The notes below the pieces were generated by a model. That model was not told the origin of the DNA and did not search any database. It saw nothing but the letters and a program-made list of their open reading frames with translations. This document shows, piece after piece, positions 25,996 to 34,357 of a stretch of 52,687 nt of DNA (positions are counted from its first letter, which is position 1; every line of letters begins with the position of its first letter). A program made the position numbers and the translations under genes. Source of the DNA: JBHHYR01 sp046757585 (GTDB lineage: Bacteria; Desulfobacterota; Binatia; HRBIN30); contig JBHHYR010000003.1 in the NCBI GenBank assembly GCA_046757585.1, positions 1 through 52,687 on the forward strand, given 5' to 3'.

Positions 25996-26568
25996 ATGGC
26001 AAGGATCGTTGGAGCCGTAACGCTGGCCGTTCTGCTCACCGGGACGACTGCGCAGGCAGAAGGGAAGCACCCGATGGTACTGATGTCCACATCACTGGGC
26101 GACATCAAGATCGAACTGAACGAAGAGAAGGCGCCGATCACGGTGAAGAATTTTCTCGACTACGTCAACGCGAAGTTCTACGATGGAACCATCTTCCACC
26201 GCGTCATTCCGGGCTTCATGATCCAAGGCGGCGGGTTCGACAAGGACATGAAGCCGAGGCGGACGAGAGCATCGATCAAGAACGAGGCCGGCAATGGCTT
26301 GAAGAACACCGTTGGGACCATTGCGATGGCGCGCACCGGTGTCGTGGATAGCGCCACGGCGCAGTTCTTCATCAACGTGAAGGACAACACCTCCCTCGAT
26401 CATCGCAATGACACCCCGCAAGGGTTCGGGTACGCCGTGTTCGGCAGGGTGGTCGATGGGCTCGATGTCGTGCACAACATCGAACACGTACCGACGACCA
26501 CGAACGGAGCACACCACAACGTGCCCATCAGACCGGTGATCATCTCGTCGGTGACCGTGGTGCAGTGA
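25996..26568 (+). CDS. Periplasmic cyclophilin-type peptidyl-prolyl cis-trans isomerase
   Basis: A 190-residue cyclophilin with a signal peptide (MARIVGAVTLAVLLTGTTAQA). Core motifs are FHRVIPGFMIQGGGF (catalytic Arg, and the Phe/Met/Gln of the active site), TVGTIAMAR, SATAQFFINV and YAVFGRVVDGLDVV, as in PpiA. ATG 25996 is chosen because GGAGG lies eight bases upstream; ATG 25990 is only two bases from it. It accelerates proline isomerisation during folding of exported proteins, which suits a genome region rich in secreted proteins. Its stop overlaps the next start as GTGA, so the HAD gene is translationally coupled. Confidence 0.95.
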   Translation: MARIVGAVTLAVLLTGTTAQAEGKHPMVLMSTSLGDIKIELNEEKAPITVKNFLDYVNAKFYDGTIFHRVIPGFMIQGGGFDKDMKPRRTRASIKNEAGNGLKNTVGTIAMARTGVVDSATAQFFINVKDNTSLDHRNDTPQGFGYAVFGRVVDGLDVVHNIEHVPTTTNGAHHNVPIRPVIISSVTVVQ

Positions 26569-27251
26569 ACGCGGCGAACGATCGCCCACGCGGGGGGACG
26601 GCGGTCGTCTTCGACCTGGACGGGGTCCTCATCGACTCCGAGCAGCTCCAGTACAGCGCGTATTCCACTGTCCTGGCCCGTTTCGGCGTTACGGTGTCGG
26701 TTCAGGAATACGCCGCACACTGGATTGCGGCCGGACATGGCCCCGAGTATGCGGTCGAGAGGTATACGCTTTCGCTCGACCCTGACGAGCTACGGGCGCT
26801 GAAGGATCCCGTCTACCACGACCTCCTGCGCCGGCACGTACACCTCATGCCCGGTGTGATGGACGCGCTGACCCGGTTGTCCGCCCGGTTTCCTCTTGCC
26901 ATAGCCACCAACTCGAATCAGCGGGATGTGTCGTTTGTGCTGGATCATTTGGCCGTAAGGCGTTTCTTCACTGCGGTGGTGACACGAGAGGACTATGAGC
27001 ACGCGAAGCCTGCTCCGGATGCTTTCGTCGCTGCCGCTACGCGTCTCGGGGTCCCACCGGGAGGGTGCCTGGTGGTGGAGGATGCGCATAAGGGAGTGGT
27101 CGCCGCCCATCGGGCGGGGGCCAGCGTCGCTGCCGTGCCGAACGCGTTTACCCGTGACAACGACTTCTCTCTGGCCAGCATCGTGTTGCGCAACCTCGAC
27201 GAGCTGACCGTGCAAGTTGTCGACGGCGTGCTGGCGCGACGGCGTGCATGA
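26565..27251 (+). CDS. HAD-superfamily phosphatase, beta-phosphoglucomutase-like
   Basis: A 228-residue HAD hydrolase. The nucleophile motif is VFDLDGVLIDSE (Asp17, with acid/base Asp19), motif II IATNSNQ, motif III Lys in HAKPAPDAF, and motif IV VVEDAHKGV. A helical cap domain sits between motifs I and II, as in beta-phosphoglucomutases and phosphoglycolate phosphatases. GTG at 26565 overlaps the cyclophilin stop by four bases. The physiological substrate is unknown; sugar phosphates or phosphoglycolate are likely from family knowledge. Confidence 0.9.
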   Translation: MNAANDRPRGGTAVVFDLDGVLIDSEQLQYSAYSTVLARFGVTVSVQEYAAHWIAAGHGPEYAVERYTLSLDPDELRALKDPVYHDLLRRHVHLMPGVMDALTRLSARFPLAIATNSNQRDVSFVLDHLAVRRFFTAVVTREDYEHAKPAPDAFVAAATRLGVPPGGCLVVEDAHKGVVAAHRAGASVAAVPNAFTRDNDFSLASIVLRNLDELTVQVVDGVLARRRA

Positions 27252-27372
27252 GCGCCGTCCGCTCCGTCAAGAGGCCACCTCGCGGCAGCGTATGGGCCGG
27301 GCTGCGGGCCCTCCGCCGTGCGGTGCACGCTGCGAGCGTTCGCCCGCGCCCGCAGCGGGGGCCCGCCGGCTG

Positions 27373-28275
27373 CTAGAGCGTAATACGCAGTCTGCCGCCC
27401 GGTGCGAAGACAGCGGGTGGCTCTTGGATCAGCCCGCTTGCACCGCGGGGGTTCCGCACGGGCCTGTGTCGCAGGCGTGCGGTGCCGGCGCTGTGGACGA
27501 CCGCGGCGCGGTCTGGTTTCGGGACCACGCTGCCCGCCAACAGCGGATTGCCGCGGGTCAGGCTTTCAGCGGCCCCGGCGCCAATGAATTCCATTCCCTG
27601 GATGTACTGGCGGAACAGCGTGTCGGAGAGCCGCCTCGGAGGCCCGGGCAATCGTCCGTGCGGGATGCTCGTGACCTCCCGGGCCGTGATGAAGACGACC
27701 TGGGTGGGGTCGGACACGCCGTGGACTTCTACCCGCCCACTGATACCAACCACCTTGGTGACGTCGTCCCGTGCGGAGTACTGGACCACGAAGTCGGTGC
27801 CGCGCACGCCAGCCACTGCGGTTGCCGTCCTGACTTCGTAGGCAGCGCCCGGCCGGCGGTAGTACTCGCTGACCAGCGCATTCAGCGTGCCGCGAAGCAG
27901 CCCGATCACAGATCTGGCGCTCCCTCGCGTCGGGCGAAAAACCTGCTCGTTCACCACAATGTGCGAGTCGTCGCTGAGCGTCAGTACGGTGTCGTCCTGA
28001 AACACGATGCGCAACCGTCCCGGCCGGCCTGTGCGGATCTCGTCGCCCTGGAAGATCGCGGTGCCATTGGTCGCGGCCGCCCACCTGCCCCCGTGCAGGG
28101 TCTCTGCCGTGCCATCCACCGCGGCGACCGTCCCGACCTCGAGCGCGAAGCTCACGCGGCTGAAGAGCACGAGCAGAGCCAGAAGCGAGAGCGCCAGCGC
28201 GGGCCGGCTCGCGACCGCGGCACCTCCGTGTGCCCCGAGGCGGTGAGCCGTTGAATGGCGCTCGTCCGAGTTCAT
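27373..28275 (-). CDS. Exported FecR-domain protein
   Basis: A 300-residue protein with a signal peptide (LALSLLALLVLFSRVSFA) and one FecR domain (about 45-180): VGTVAAVDGTAET, IFQGDEIRTGRPGRLRI, DDTVLTLSDDS and VRTATAVAGVRGTDFVV are the usual family landmarks. The C-terminal third is Pro/Arg-rich and lacks clear structure. Unlike iron-regulatory FecR there is no anti-sigma zinc motif, so it is more likely a periplasmic or surface beta-rich protein. AAGGAG precedes ATG 28275. It is the last gene of a unit with the TPR/barrel gene (23 bases) and the beta-helix lipoprotein; FecR and TPR proteins are often neighbours in such genomes. Confidence 0.86.
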   Translation of the reverse strand: MNSDERHSTAHRLGAHGGAAVASRPALALSLLALLVLFSRVSFALEVGTVAAVDGTAETLHGGRWAAATNGTAIFQGDEIRTGRPGRLRIVFQDDTVLTLSDDSHIVVNEQVFRPTRGSARSVIGLLRGTLNALVSEYYRRPGAAYEVRTATAVAGVRGTDFVVQYSARDDVTKVVGISGRVEVHGVSDPTQVVFITAREVTSIPHGRLPGPPRRLSDTLFRQYIQGMEFIGAGAAESLTRGNPLLAGSVVPKPDRAAVVHSAGTARLRHRPVRNPRGASGLIQEPPAVFAPGGRLRITL

Positions 28276-28298
28276 GCAACTCCTTCCCAGGCTGAATG

Positions 28299-29834
28299 CT
28301 AATAGAATTCCACTTCCAGCGCCAACGACACGATCTGGCGATCATAGTCGAATTCCCGTTTGTTCGAGTCGTTGAACGAACCGAAGTACGCGACGGTGAG
28401 GGTGAGATAGCTGCTGATTCGCTTGGAGACGCTCACCGTCACCAGGTGCTCGCTGTCCTCGCGCCCGTTGCTCGGAGCGTCAAACTGCTCGTCGCGGAAA
28501 GCATAGGCCGCCTCGACATTGACTCCTGCAGGAAAGGCCCAGCCGATACCTGCATCAGCTTCGTGGCCGTCGTACGCGAACACGTCCCCCGCAGCGTTCA
28601 ACGGGTCCTCGCGATCGAATCGGTAGCCCACCGATACGTAGCGCTCCTGCGACCCCAGATACACGACCTGCCGTATTCCGGGTGCGTGATTAAAGGCGTC
28701 GCGGGTCTTGCTGAATCTGCGCTGCCGGAAGTCGCGGTAGCGCATACGGTAGAACAGTTCCGTGCGTCCCCCGTCGCCTTCCGCGATGGACATCCACGGG
28801 AATCCCGTGGCCGCTTGCAGAAAGCTGTCGTTATCCAAGAGGTAATAGTCGTACTGGGCCAACAGGGCGATCTGCACCCGGCCCGTGCGCATCGCCACTT
28901 GAGCGCTCGGCCGGTGCCCCTGGAGGTCGAAGCCGGTGAGCTCGAAGTGCAGGCTCTGATAGAACTCGTAGCCAACCGAGAGTTCCGCCTGCTCGGCGCG
29001 CCACGGTACGTACCTACCCCCGAGGGTAAACGTCGCACGGCCATCTTGCTGCTTGGTGATGCTCAGCTCGTCCTTGACGACGTCATCCGACGGCGCCAGC
29101 ACGACGTTGCTGTCGTACGCGAATCCGACCGCGCCGTAGAGCTCAACGTTTGGGCGCTTCTCCTGGCGAAGCTTCACCAGAAACTGCGCTGCCTCACGCC
29201 CCAGCGCCGAGTTGGGGTTGGCGCTGGCGACGTACGAGAAATGCTCTTCGGCTTGCACCCATTCGCCCCGCTCAAACGCGATCACGCCGAGGTAGTACCG
29301 CGCCGGCACGCGCAGCGCGGGATCCCGTTTCGCTGCGCGCTCGAAATTGCGGCGGGCCGCGTCGGACCGCCCCAGGCGCAGCTGTGCAATGCCCAGAAAT
29401 TGCGACGCGCGGGCCTCCAGCCTACTTACGCGCTGCGCCTGCTGGAGCCAGGGAATGGCCGGCCGATATCGCCCAGCCTCGACCAGCACGGCTCCAAGCT
29501 CGAGCGTTGCTTGCTGGAGGTCCGGCTTCTTCGCCAGAACTGCCCGCAGGTCCGTGGCCGCTCCCGTAAAATCACCGAGCCGCCCGCGCGTAACGCCGCG
29601 ATAATAGAGGGCCTGCGGATCCTTGGGATCGGCTTTCACAGCCCGCTCGAAGAGCTGCAACGCCTTCGAGAAGTGCCGCGCGTGGAACCGCACGAGGCCA
29701 CGCGAATACAGGCGCTCGGATCGTTCGCTGGCCGTCGCCACGTCGCTCATCGCGACCGAGATGATGGCGACCGCCAGCGCGAGCAAGCAGCTCGCTTTGT
29801 ACTTCAAGAGCAAATTCCATCTGCGGTTCCTCAT
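28299..29834 (-). CDS. TPR protein with a C-terminal outer-membrane beta-barrel
   Basis: A 511-residue protein. After a signal peptide (SCLLALAVAIISVAMS) come about five tetratricopeptide repeats (residues 38-230; ALQLFERAVKADPKDPQALY, AIPWLQQAQRVSRLEARASQ, AEEHFSYVASANPNSALGRE). From about 235 on there are alternating strands with aromatic girdle residues (VELYGAVGFAYDSN, LSVGYEFYQS, LLAQYDYYLLDND, RYVSVGYRFDRE, LTVAYFGSFND), ending in LALEVEFY with a C-terminal aromatic. The layout resembles Slam-type or AlgK/PgaA-type outer-membrane export proteins. Partner export substrates could be the neighbouring beta-helix lipoprotein or a polysaccharide; neither is shown. Confidence 0.83.
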   Translation of the reverse strand: MRNRRWNLLLKYKASCLLALAVAIISVAMSDVATASERSERLYSRGLVRFHARHFSKALQLFERAVKADPKDPQALYYRGVTRGRLGDFTGAATDLRAVLAKKPDLQQATLELGAVLVEAGRYRPAIPWLQQAQRVSRLEARASQFLGIAQLRLGRSDAARRNFERAAKRDPALRVPARYYLGVIAFERGEWVQAEEHFSYVASANPNSALGREAAQFLVKLRQEKRPNVELYGAVGFAYDSNVVLAPSDDVVKDELSITKQQDGRATFTLGGRYVPWRAEQAELSVGYEFYQSLHFELTGFDLQGHRPSAQVAMRTGRVQIALLAQYDYYLLDNDSFLQAATGFPWMSIAEGDGGRTELFYRMRYRDFRQRRFSKTRDAFNHAPGIRQVVYLGSQERYVSVGYRFDREDPLNAAGDVFAYDGHEADAGIGWAFPAGVNVEAAYAFRDEQFDAPSNGREDSEHLVTVSVSKRISSYLTLTVAYFGSFNDSNKREFDYDRQIVSLALEVEFY

Positions 29835-29866
29835 GCCAGCATGCGGTTCAGGCGGCGGCGTGGATG

Positions 29867-31756
29867 TTACGGCCCGGGCGGCGGCGCACCTGCCGGCGGT
29901 ACGGGTGCCAAGAAGTGGTACCCGAGATCGACCGGCGGAATGTCGAGCGTCCCGTCGGTCTGCGTTGTCCGCTGCCCCAACGCATCCACCAGGGCCTCAT
30001 CCGTCTGCGGATCGCCCGCATCGACCGCCGCGCTCGTCGAACCGGCTATGCCCTTCGCTAGACGAAAGTCGCCTATGGTGGGCGCAATAAAGAGCGGGTC
30101 CGCACGTGGCGGGGTGATGTCGTGAACGCCGATCGGCGTGTCCGCCCCGAAACCGTCGGTGTTCAGATTGAAATCAGCTTCGTACCCACTCGTCGACGCG
30201 TCGGCGACAATGCCGGTGGGAACGTTCAGATTGAGGATGTTGTTCTCTACCACCACGGCGTGCGACGGCGTTCCCACGTCGCCGACGAAGATGCCTGTGT
30301 CCCCGCTCTTGTACACGGTATTATTGATCACACGCAGGTCGTTCGTCCCCACCACGCGAATACCCGTTCCCGAGATTGCGGAAATTAGGTTGTTGAAAAG
30401 CAACCCGCCATCGGACCCGTCGAACCGCACACCATCACCGGCGGTACCGCTGATGATACAATTGCGGATTGCGATCCCGCCGCTGCGCGCGACAAGCAAC
30501 CCCGCATCGGTACCCCCTTGGAGCGTGACGCCATCGATCGTGACGCCGGTCTGCTCGGACAACCCGATGGCCGCCGCGCGACCCCGGGCATTGATGACGA
30601 CGTCCGCCGCGGAGCTGTTGGTGAGCAATCCCGTGACGTCGGCGAGCAGCGTCAGCGCGCCCGCAAGGTCCCCCCCGTTCAAGATCACGGGCGCGTAGAC
30701 GCCGGGAGCCAGGATCAGGGTCGAACCTGCAGGTGCTCGCTTGGCCACTTCCGCGATGTTCGCCCCGGGGCGCACGGTGATCACGGCCGGCGCCGGTGTG
30801 GGGCTCGGGGTCACCGGCGCGGCGGCGCGGACCTCGAAGGGGTACGTAAAGTCCAGCGCACGTGATGCCGGCGCAAGGTTGCGCGCCCTGACACGCATCC
30901 GGTTCCGCCCCACGCCAAGAGTCCGCGTGCCACCTGCGACGTGAAAGCCAGTCACGCCGAGCGCGCCGCCGGTGCTGCACGGTGTGTTGCTCGCGTCGTC
31001 ACATGCACTCAGCGCCAAGGGCAGGCCGCTGGCGGATCCTCCACCTTGCGCGACGTCGGCAGCAACCGACCCCGAATCCACCCCCTCGGCGGCGTCACCT
31101 ACTGTGAACGAGAAGGAGACCGGGTTGGCGACCGAGCTGCCCACGGCAGGGCTGGGGTCCAGGAGAAACGGGACCGAGAACACTCGAATCTCCCCGGCGT
31201 CCGTTTCGGTCCCCGTAACAATCGTGACCTGGCGGGGGTCGCTGAGAAAGCTCGGTGTCGCCAGCGGCGACGGATCACATGGCTGGCCAGCTCCCGCGGG
31301 CTCTATGGCGCACATGTCTAGAAAGCCCTCGCTCGGTGCGAAGTCCGTAGCGAACCCGGCGAGCATCACCGTCGCTGGGCCACCGGGCAGCTGGGCGAGC
31401 ACCAGAAAGCGGCGGCCGGACGCTGGATCGGTCGGCAGGCGAGTCGGATCAACGGCGAGACAACACGACCTGCCATTGTCGGAGTTGAAACGGATGCGGA
31501 TGGTCTTGACTGCGGCGGGCAACTCGGGGCCGAAACTCGCCCGTGTGATGGGCACGCCCTGGGCTGCGGCGATACCACCAAACGCATCACGCCCCCTGGC
31601 TGGCTGTTCCCACAGCGCGCGGAAACTGAGGCTGCCCGCGCCGCCGCCGCTTCCGCCTCCACCGCCACCTCCACACCCGACTGTCCCAGCCACGGTCAAC
31701 GCGACCGCGAGACTTTGCAATGAGGTCAGCCTCATCCTACGCAACGTTGAGTTCAC
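29867..31756 (-). CDS. Right-handed beta-helix lipoprotein
   Basis: About 629 residues. The N-terminus is a lipoprotein signal (LAVALTVAGTVGC; Cys28 counted from GTG 31756), followed by a poly-Gly tether. The middle third is a beta-sandwich-like region with paired Cys. A PTPAP linker leads to a parallel beta-helix of the DUF1565/NosD type (VITVRPGANIAEVAKRAPAG, then repeated IRNCIISGTAGDGVRFDGSD, IRVVGTNDLRVINNTVYKSG and VVENNILN). The C-terminal segment VDLGYHF is often seen at the end of such proteins. The start could also be ATG 31735. It probably sits on the outer membrane surface and binds or processes polysaccharide. First gene of the beta-helix/TPR-barrel/FecR unit. Confidence 0.83.
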   Translation of the reverse strand: MNSTLRRMRLTSLQSLAVALTVAGTVGCGGGGGGGSGGGAGSLSFRALWEQPARGRDAFGGIAAAQGVPITRASFGPELPAAVKTIRIRFNSDNGRSCCLAVDPTRLPTDPASGRRFLVLAQLPGGPATVMLAGFATDFAPSEGFLDMCAIEPAGAGQPCDPSPLATPSFLSDPRQVTIVTGTETDAGEIRVFSVPFLLDPSPAVGSSVANPVSFSFTVGDAAEGVDSGSVAADVAQGGGSASGLPLALSACDDASNTPCSTGGALGVTGFHVAGGTRTLGVGRNRMRVRARNLAPASRALDFTYPFEVRAAAPVTPSPTPAPAVITVRPGANIAEVAKRAPAGSTLILAPGVYAPVILNGGDLAGALTLLADVTGLLTNSSAADVVINARGRAAAIGLSEQTGVTIDGVTLQGGTDAGLLVARSGGIAIRNCIISGTAGDGVRFDGSDGGLLFNNLISAISGTGIRVVGTNDLRVINNTVYKSGDTGIFVGDVGTPSHAVVVENNILNLNVPTGIVADASTSGYEADFNLNTDGFGADTPIGVHDITPPRADPLFIAPTIGDFRLAKGIAGSTSAAVDAGDPQTDEALVDALGQRTTQTDGTLDIPPVDLGYHFLAPVPPAGAPPPGP

Positions 31757-31869
31757 TTGAACTGACCGGCCCCATACCTGATTGCTCGCCTCCTTGTCCA
31801 CCCTCGCCCGACCGCCAGGCAGTGGGTGTGCCAGCGCTCGGCGTAGCACCGGCGAGGAATACAGGCTAA

Positions 31870-32652
31870 ATGGTCGGGCGTATGGACCCGAAACTGGAGG
31901 CAGCCATTGAAGCGGCCCGCGCGGCTGGCAAGGTAGCGCTGCACTACTTTCGTGGAGATTTCCCCATAGAGTACAAAGGAGATCGGTCCCCGGTGACGCC
32001 CGCAGACCGGGAATGTGAAGCGCGGATCGTCGAGGTGCTTCAGCATGCCTTTCCGCAGTACGGCGTCTTGGGCGAAGAACTCGGTGAGCGGCGCGGCAGC
32101 GGAAGCCGGTGGATCATCGATCCGATCGACGGCACCAAGAATTTCATCCGCGGCATTCCCTATTTCGCGACGCTGATCGGCTTGGAGGAAGATGGGGAGG
32201 TGACTGTGGGCGTTGTGTACGCACCCGCAGTGGATGACTTGCTCTACGCCCAACGGGGCCATGGGGCGTTCGACGGCAACGGCCGCCTGGCAGTGTCTCG
32301 CGTTACCACGTTGCAGGATGGCCTGGTCACCTTTGGCGGGGTTGACATCTTCCGGCGGACCGGCCACTGGCGTGGATTCGAGCGCCTGGTGCGCGCCTCG
32401 GGCCGCCAGCGCGGTTTTGGAGATTACTTCGGCCATACGTTCGTCGCGCGTGGGCAGGCGGAAGCGATGGTCGAACTGGATGTCAAACCCTGGGACCTGG
32501 CAGCGATCAAGATTCTCGTCGAGGAAGCCGGTGGGCGGTTCACCGATTTCGATGGCACTCCGACGATCTACGGCGGGAACGCCGTCGCGTCGAACGGTCT
32601 CGTACACGACGACATCGTCGGTTTGCTGCGCGAAACGCCCGAGCCGGATTAG
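31870..32652 (+). CDS. hisN: Inositol-monophosphatase-family phosphatase, probably histidinol-phosphatase HisN
   Basis: A 260-residue Mg-dependent phosphatase. Metal motifs: VLGEELGER, IIDPIDGTKNFIRG and KPWDLAA. The sequence FIRGIPYFATLIGL after the second motif, together with FGDYFGHTFVARGQAEAMVE, matches HisN, which performs the last dephosphorylation of histidine synthesis in some bacteria. Inositol monophosphatase is the alternative. It differs in motif detail from the CysQ-like gene at 1067. No other his gene is adjacent. ATG 31870 has AGG four bases upstream; ATG 31882 is also possible. Cytoplasmic. Confidence 0.85.
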   Translation: MVGRMDPKLEAAIEAARAAGKVALHYFRGDFPIEYKGDRSPVTPADRECEARIVEVLQHAFPQYGVLGEELGERRGSGSRWIIDPIDGTKNFIRGIPYFATLIGLEEDGEVTVGVVYAPAVDDLLYAQRGHGAFDGNGRLAVSRVTTLQDGLVTFGGVDIFRRTGHWRGFERLVRASGRQRGFGDYFGHTFVARGQAEAMVELDVKPWDLAAIKILVEEAGGRFTDFDGTPTIYGGNAVASNGLVHDDIVGLLRETPEPD

Positions 32653-32774
32653 CGAGGAGTCTGGCGGAGAAAGTCCGTTTGCGCCCTTTGCCCTGAGCCC
32701 CTCGACGGGCGGGCTCAGCGGCCGACGCTGTGAGACCGAGCCGGGTGCCAATGCCAGTCTGTGAAGGATCCGCC

Positions 32775-33782
32775 ATGCGGCCGGCTGTGGTTCGACGAGG
32801 CTCGTGGTGCGTACTGCTCGCCTTGTGCTGCCTGAGCGGCTGCGAGCAAGATCTGCGTGTGCCCTACATTCCCCCGAAGCTGGCGAACTGGCCGCAGCCG
32901 TATCGCGGGATCAGCGGCCTGACCGTGCACGTCTTCAACACGGGCTACGTACGCGTCTCCGAGGCTCTGATCCTACGCGGCGGAAGCCTGACCGAACACC
33001 GTGATCTGCCAGTGCCTGCCTTCGTCATCCAGCATCCGCGGCACGGCCTCATTCTGTTCAATACAGGGCTCAGCCCCAAACCCGACCAGGCATCTCCTTG
33101 GCGCGGCTGGCTGCGCCTGATCGCACCGGAGGTGTCGGCGGGCCACGGCTTGAAGGCCCAGATGGCACACGCTGGTTTGAAGGCCGGCGCGGTGAAATGG
33201 ATCGTGCTGTCCAACATGCGCTTCGACCACACCGGGGAAGTGAAGGCGTTCCCCAACGCGCGCGTAGTGGTAGCGAAGGCAGAGTACGACTATGCGCAGG
33301 GGCGCCGCGACGGGTACGCGTCTCAAACATTCGACGGCGTTGCCAACTGGAAGTTCATCGACTTTCGCTCGGCAAAACCACTCGGCACCTTTCTCGCCCA
33401 CGTGGATCTGTTCGGGGACGGCAGTTGTCTGCTGCTTGAGGCCAGCGGCTCCACACCGGGAACGATGGCCATGCTCGCTCGCCTGCGCCAGGGACCCCTT
33501 CTGCTTGCCGACGATCTGGCCGCGGTGGCGGAAAGCCTCCGCTACGCGGCCAAGCCCGCGTCGGTGTACGACATGGGCCGCTGGTGGGATCACATCTGGC
33601 GACTGAAGCGGTTCAAGGACCTGGTGCCGAACTTGATCGTCTTACCGGGGCACGCCCGTGAACCGATCCTCGCCGCCCGCTCGAAGCAGATCATCGTGCA
33701 CGACTTCCGCCCTCCTGCAGGCCGTCTGTCTCCCGCACCGACGCCCAACCGCTTGCGGCGCCTCATTCCACAACCGTGGTAG
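32775..33782 (+). CDS. MBL-fold lipoprotein with degenerate metal-binding motif
   Basis: A 335-residue protein with a lipoprotein signal (VLLALCCLSGC, acylated Cys23). It shows the fold of N-acyl-homoserine-lactonase-like MBL enzymes (FVIQHPRHGLILFNTG, VKWIVLSNMRFDHTGEVK, FPNARVVVAKAEYDYA). The signature His-x-His-x-Asp-His is changed to Asn147-Met-Arg149-Phe-Asp151-His152, the family's first Asp (usually in DTG) is Asn, and the usual TPGHTPG His is lost (GSTPGTMAM). It may therefore be a non-catalytic binding protein or use one metal only. ATG 32775 has AGGA upstream. Its neighbours do not hint at a function. Confidence 0.8.
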   Translation: MRPAVVRRGSWCVLLALCCLSGCEQDLRVPYIPPKLANWPQPYRGISGLTVHVFNTGYVRVSEALILRGGSLTEHRDLPVPAFVIQHPRHGLILFNTGLSPKPDQASPWRGWLRLIAPEVSAGHGLKAQMAHAGLKAGAVKWIVLSNMRFDHTGEVKAFPNARVVVAKAEYDYAQGRRDGYASQTFDGVANWKFIDFRSAKPLGTFLAHVDLFGDGSCLLLEASGSTPGTMAMLARLRQGPLLLADDLAAVAESLRYAAKPASVYDMGRWWDHIWRLKRFKDLVPNLIVLPGHAREPILAARSKQIIVHDFRPPAGRLSPAPTPNRLRRLIPQPW

Positions 33783-33834
33783 ACTGCGGAGGTGAACCTC
33801 GGCGTTCCGGACGTGTGTGGCGGGCCAGCCCGTA

Positions 33835-34305
33835 TCAGGGGGTCGCTTCCAACGCCCGCTTGACGTTGGCAAGGTACTCCTTGACCGCCGCCGCCGCTTC
33901 GCGTTCGACGAACCCTCTGATCAGGCTTTGCAGGAGGCGCGGCACCGGCGTGTCCGGCGCCACCATCTGTCGCAAGACGATGCGCGTCGCGCCGGCTCCG
34001 CTCGGATGGAGTCGAATGGTACCTGACACATCCGTGTTGTCGTGCCTTGCCGCCTCGCTCTGAAAGGTGATCCGATCGACCCCGTTCCCTTCGTAACGCG
34101 CGGTGTAGCGCACCGCGAGGCTGGCCGGCCCGGTGGATCGCTCCTTGTAGAGGAAACGGTACGTCTCCTTGCCCGCCCGTTCACAGGCCTCGATCCCCGG
34201 AATGCAGCGGGACGACCCTACCACGTCCCAGAGAAATTCGTACGCCCGCGCCCGCGGGACACGCACGGTGATCGAGCGCTCCACCTCGGTGGGAAACTTG
34301 GCCAT
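33835..34305 (-). CDS. SRPBCC-family protein (polyketide cyclase/dehydrase-like)
   Basis: A 156-residue protein with the START/Bet v 1-like fold: VERSITVRVPRARAYEFLWD at the start, a central strand block (YRFLYKERSTGPASLAVRYT) and a long C-terminal helix (FVEREAAAAVKEYLANVKRA). These proteins bind lipids or aromatic ligands in a deep pocket. Closest by general layout are the CoxG/cyclase-like SRPBCC proteins; the ligand is unknown. It is 52 bases upstream of the beta-lactamase-like gene in its direction of transcription, so the pair may be co-transcribed. No signal peptide. Confidence 0.82.
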   Translation of the reverse strand: MAKFPTEVERSITVRVPRARAYEFLWDVVGSSRCIPGIEACERAGKETYRFLYKERSTGPASLAVRYTARYEGNGVDRITFQSEAARHDNTDVSGTIRLHPSGAGATRIVLRQMVAPDTPVPRLLQSLIRGFVEREAAAAVKEYLANVKRALEATP

Positions 34306-34357
34306 GGTGCCGCTTCAGACCCGAATGCTGGGGCTTGTACACCCTCACCCTGCCACG

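Noticed and set aside
28296..30125. Long open frame on the plus strand, about 609 codons
   Set aside because: It lies opposite the TPR/barrel gene and its neighbour; it has no family motif, and the minus-strand frame has TPR repeats, a signal peptide and a ribosome site. It is a high-GC shadow.
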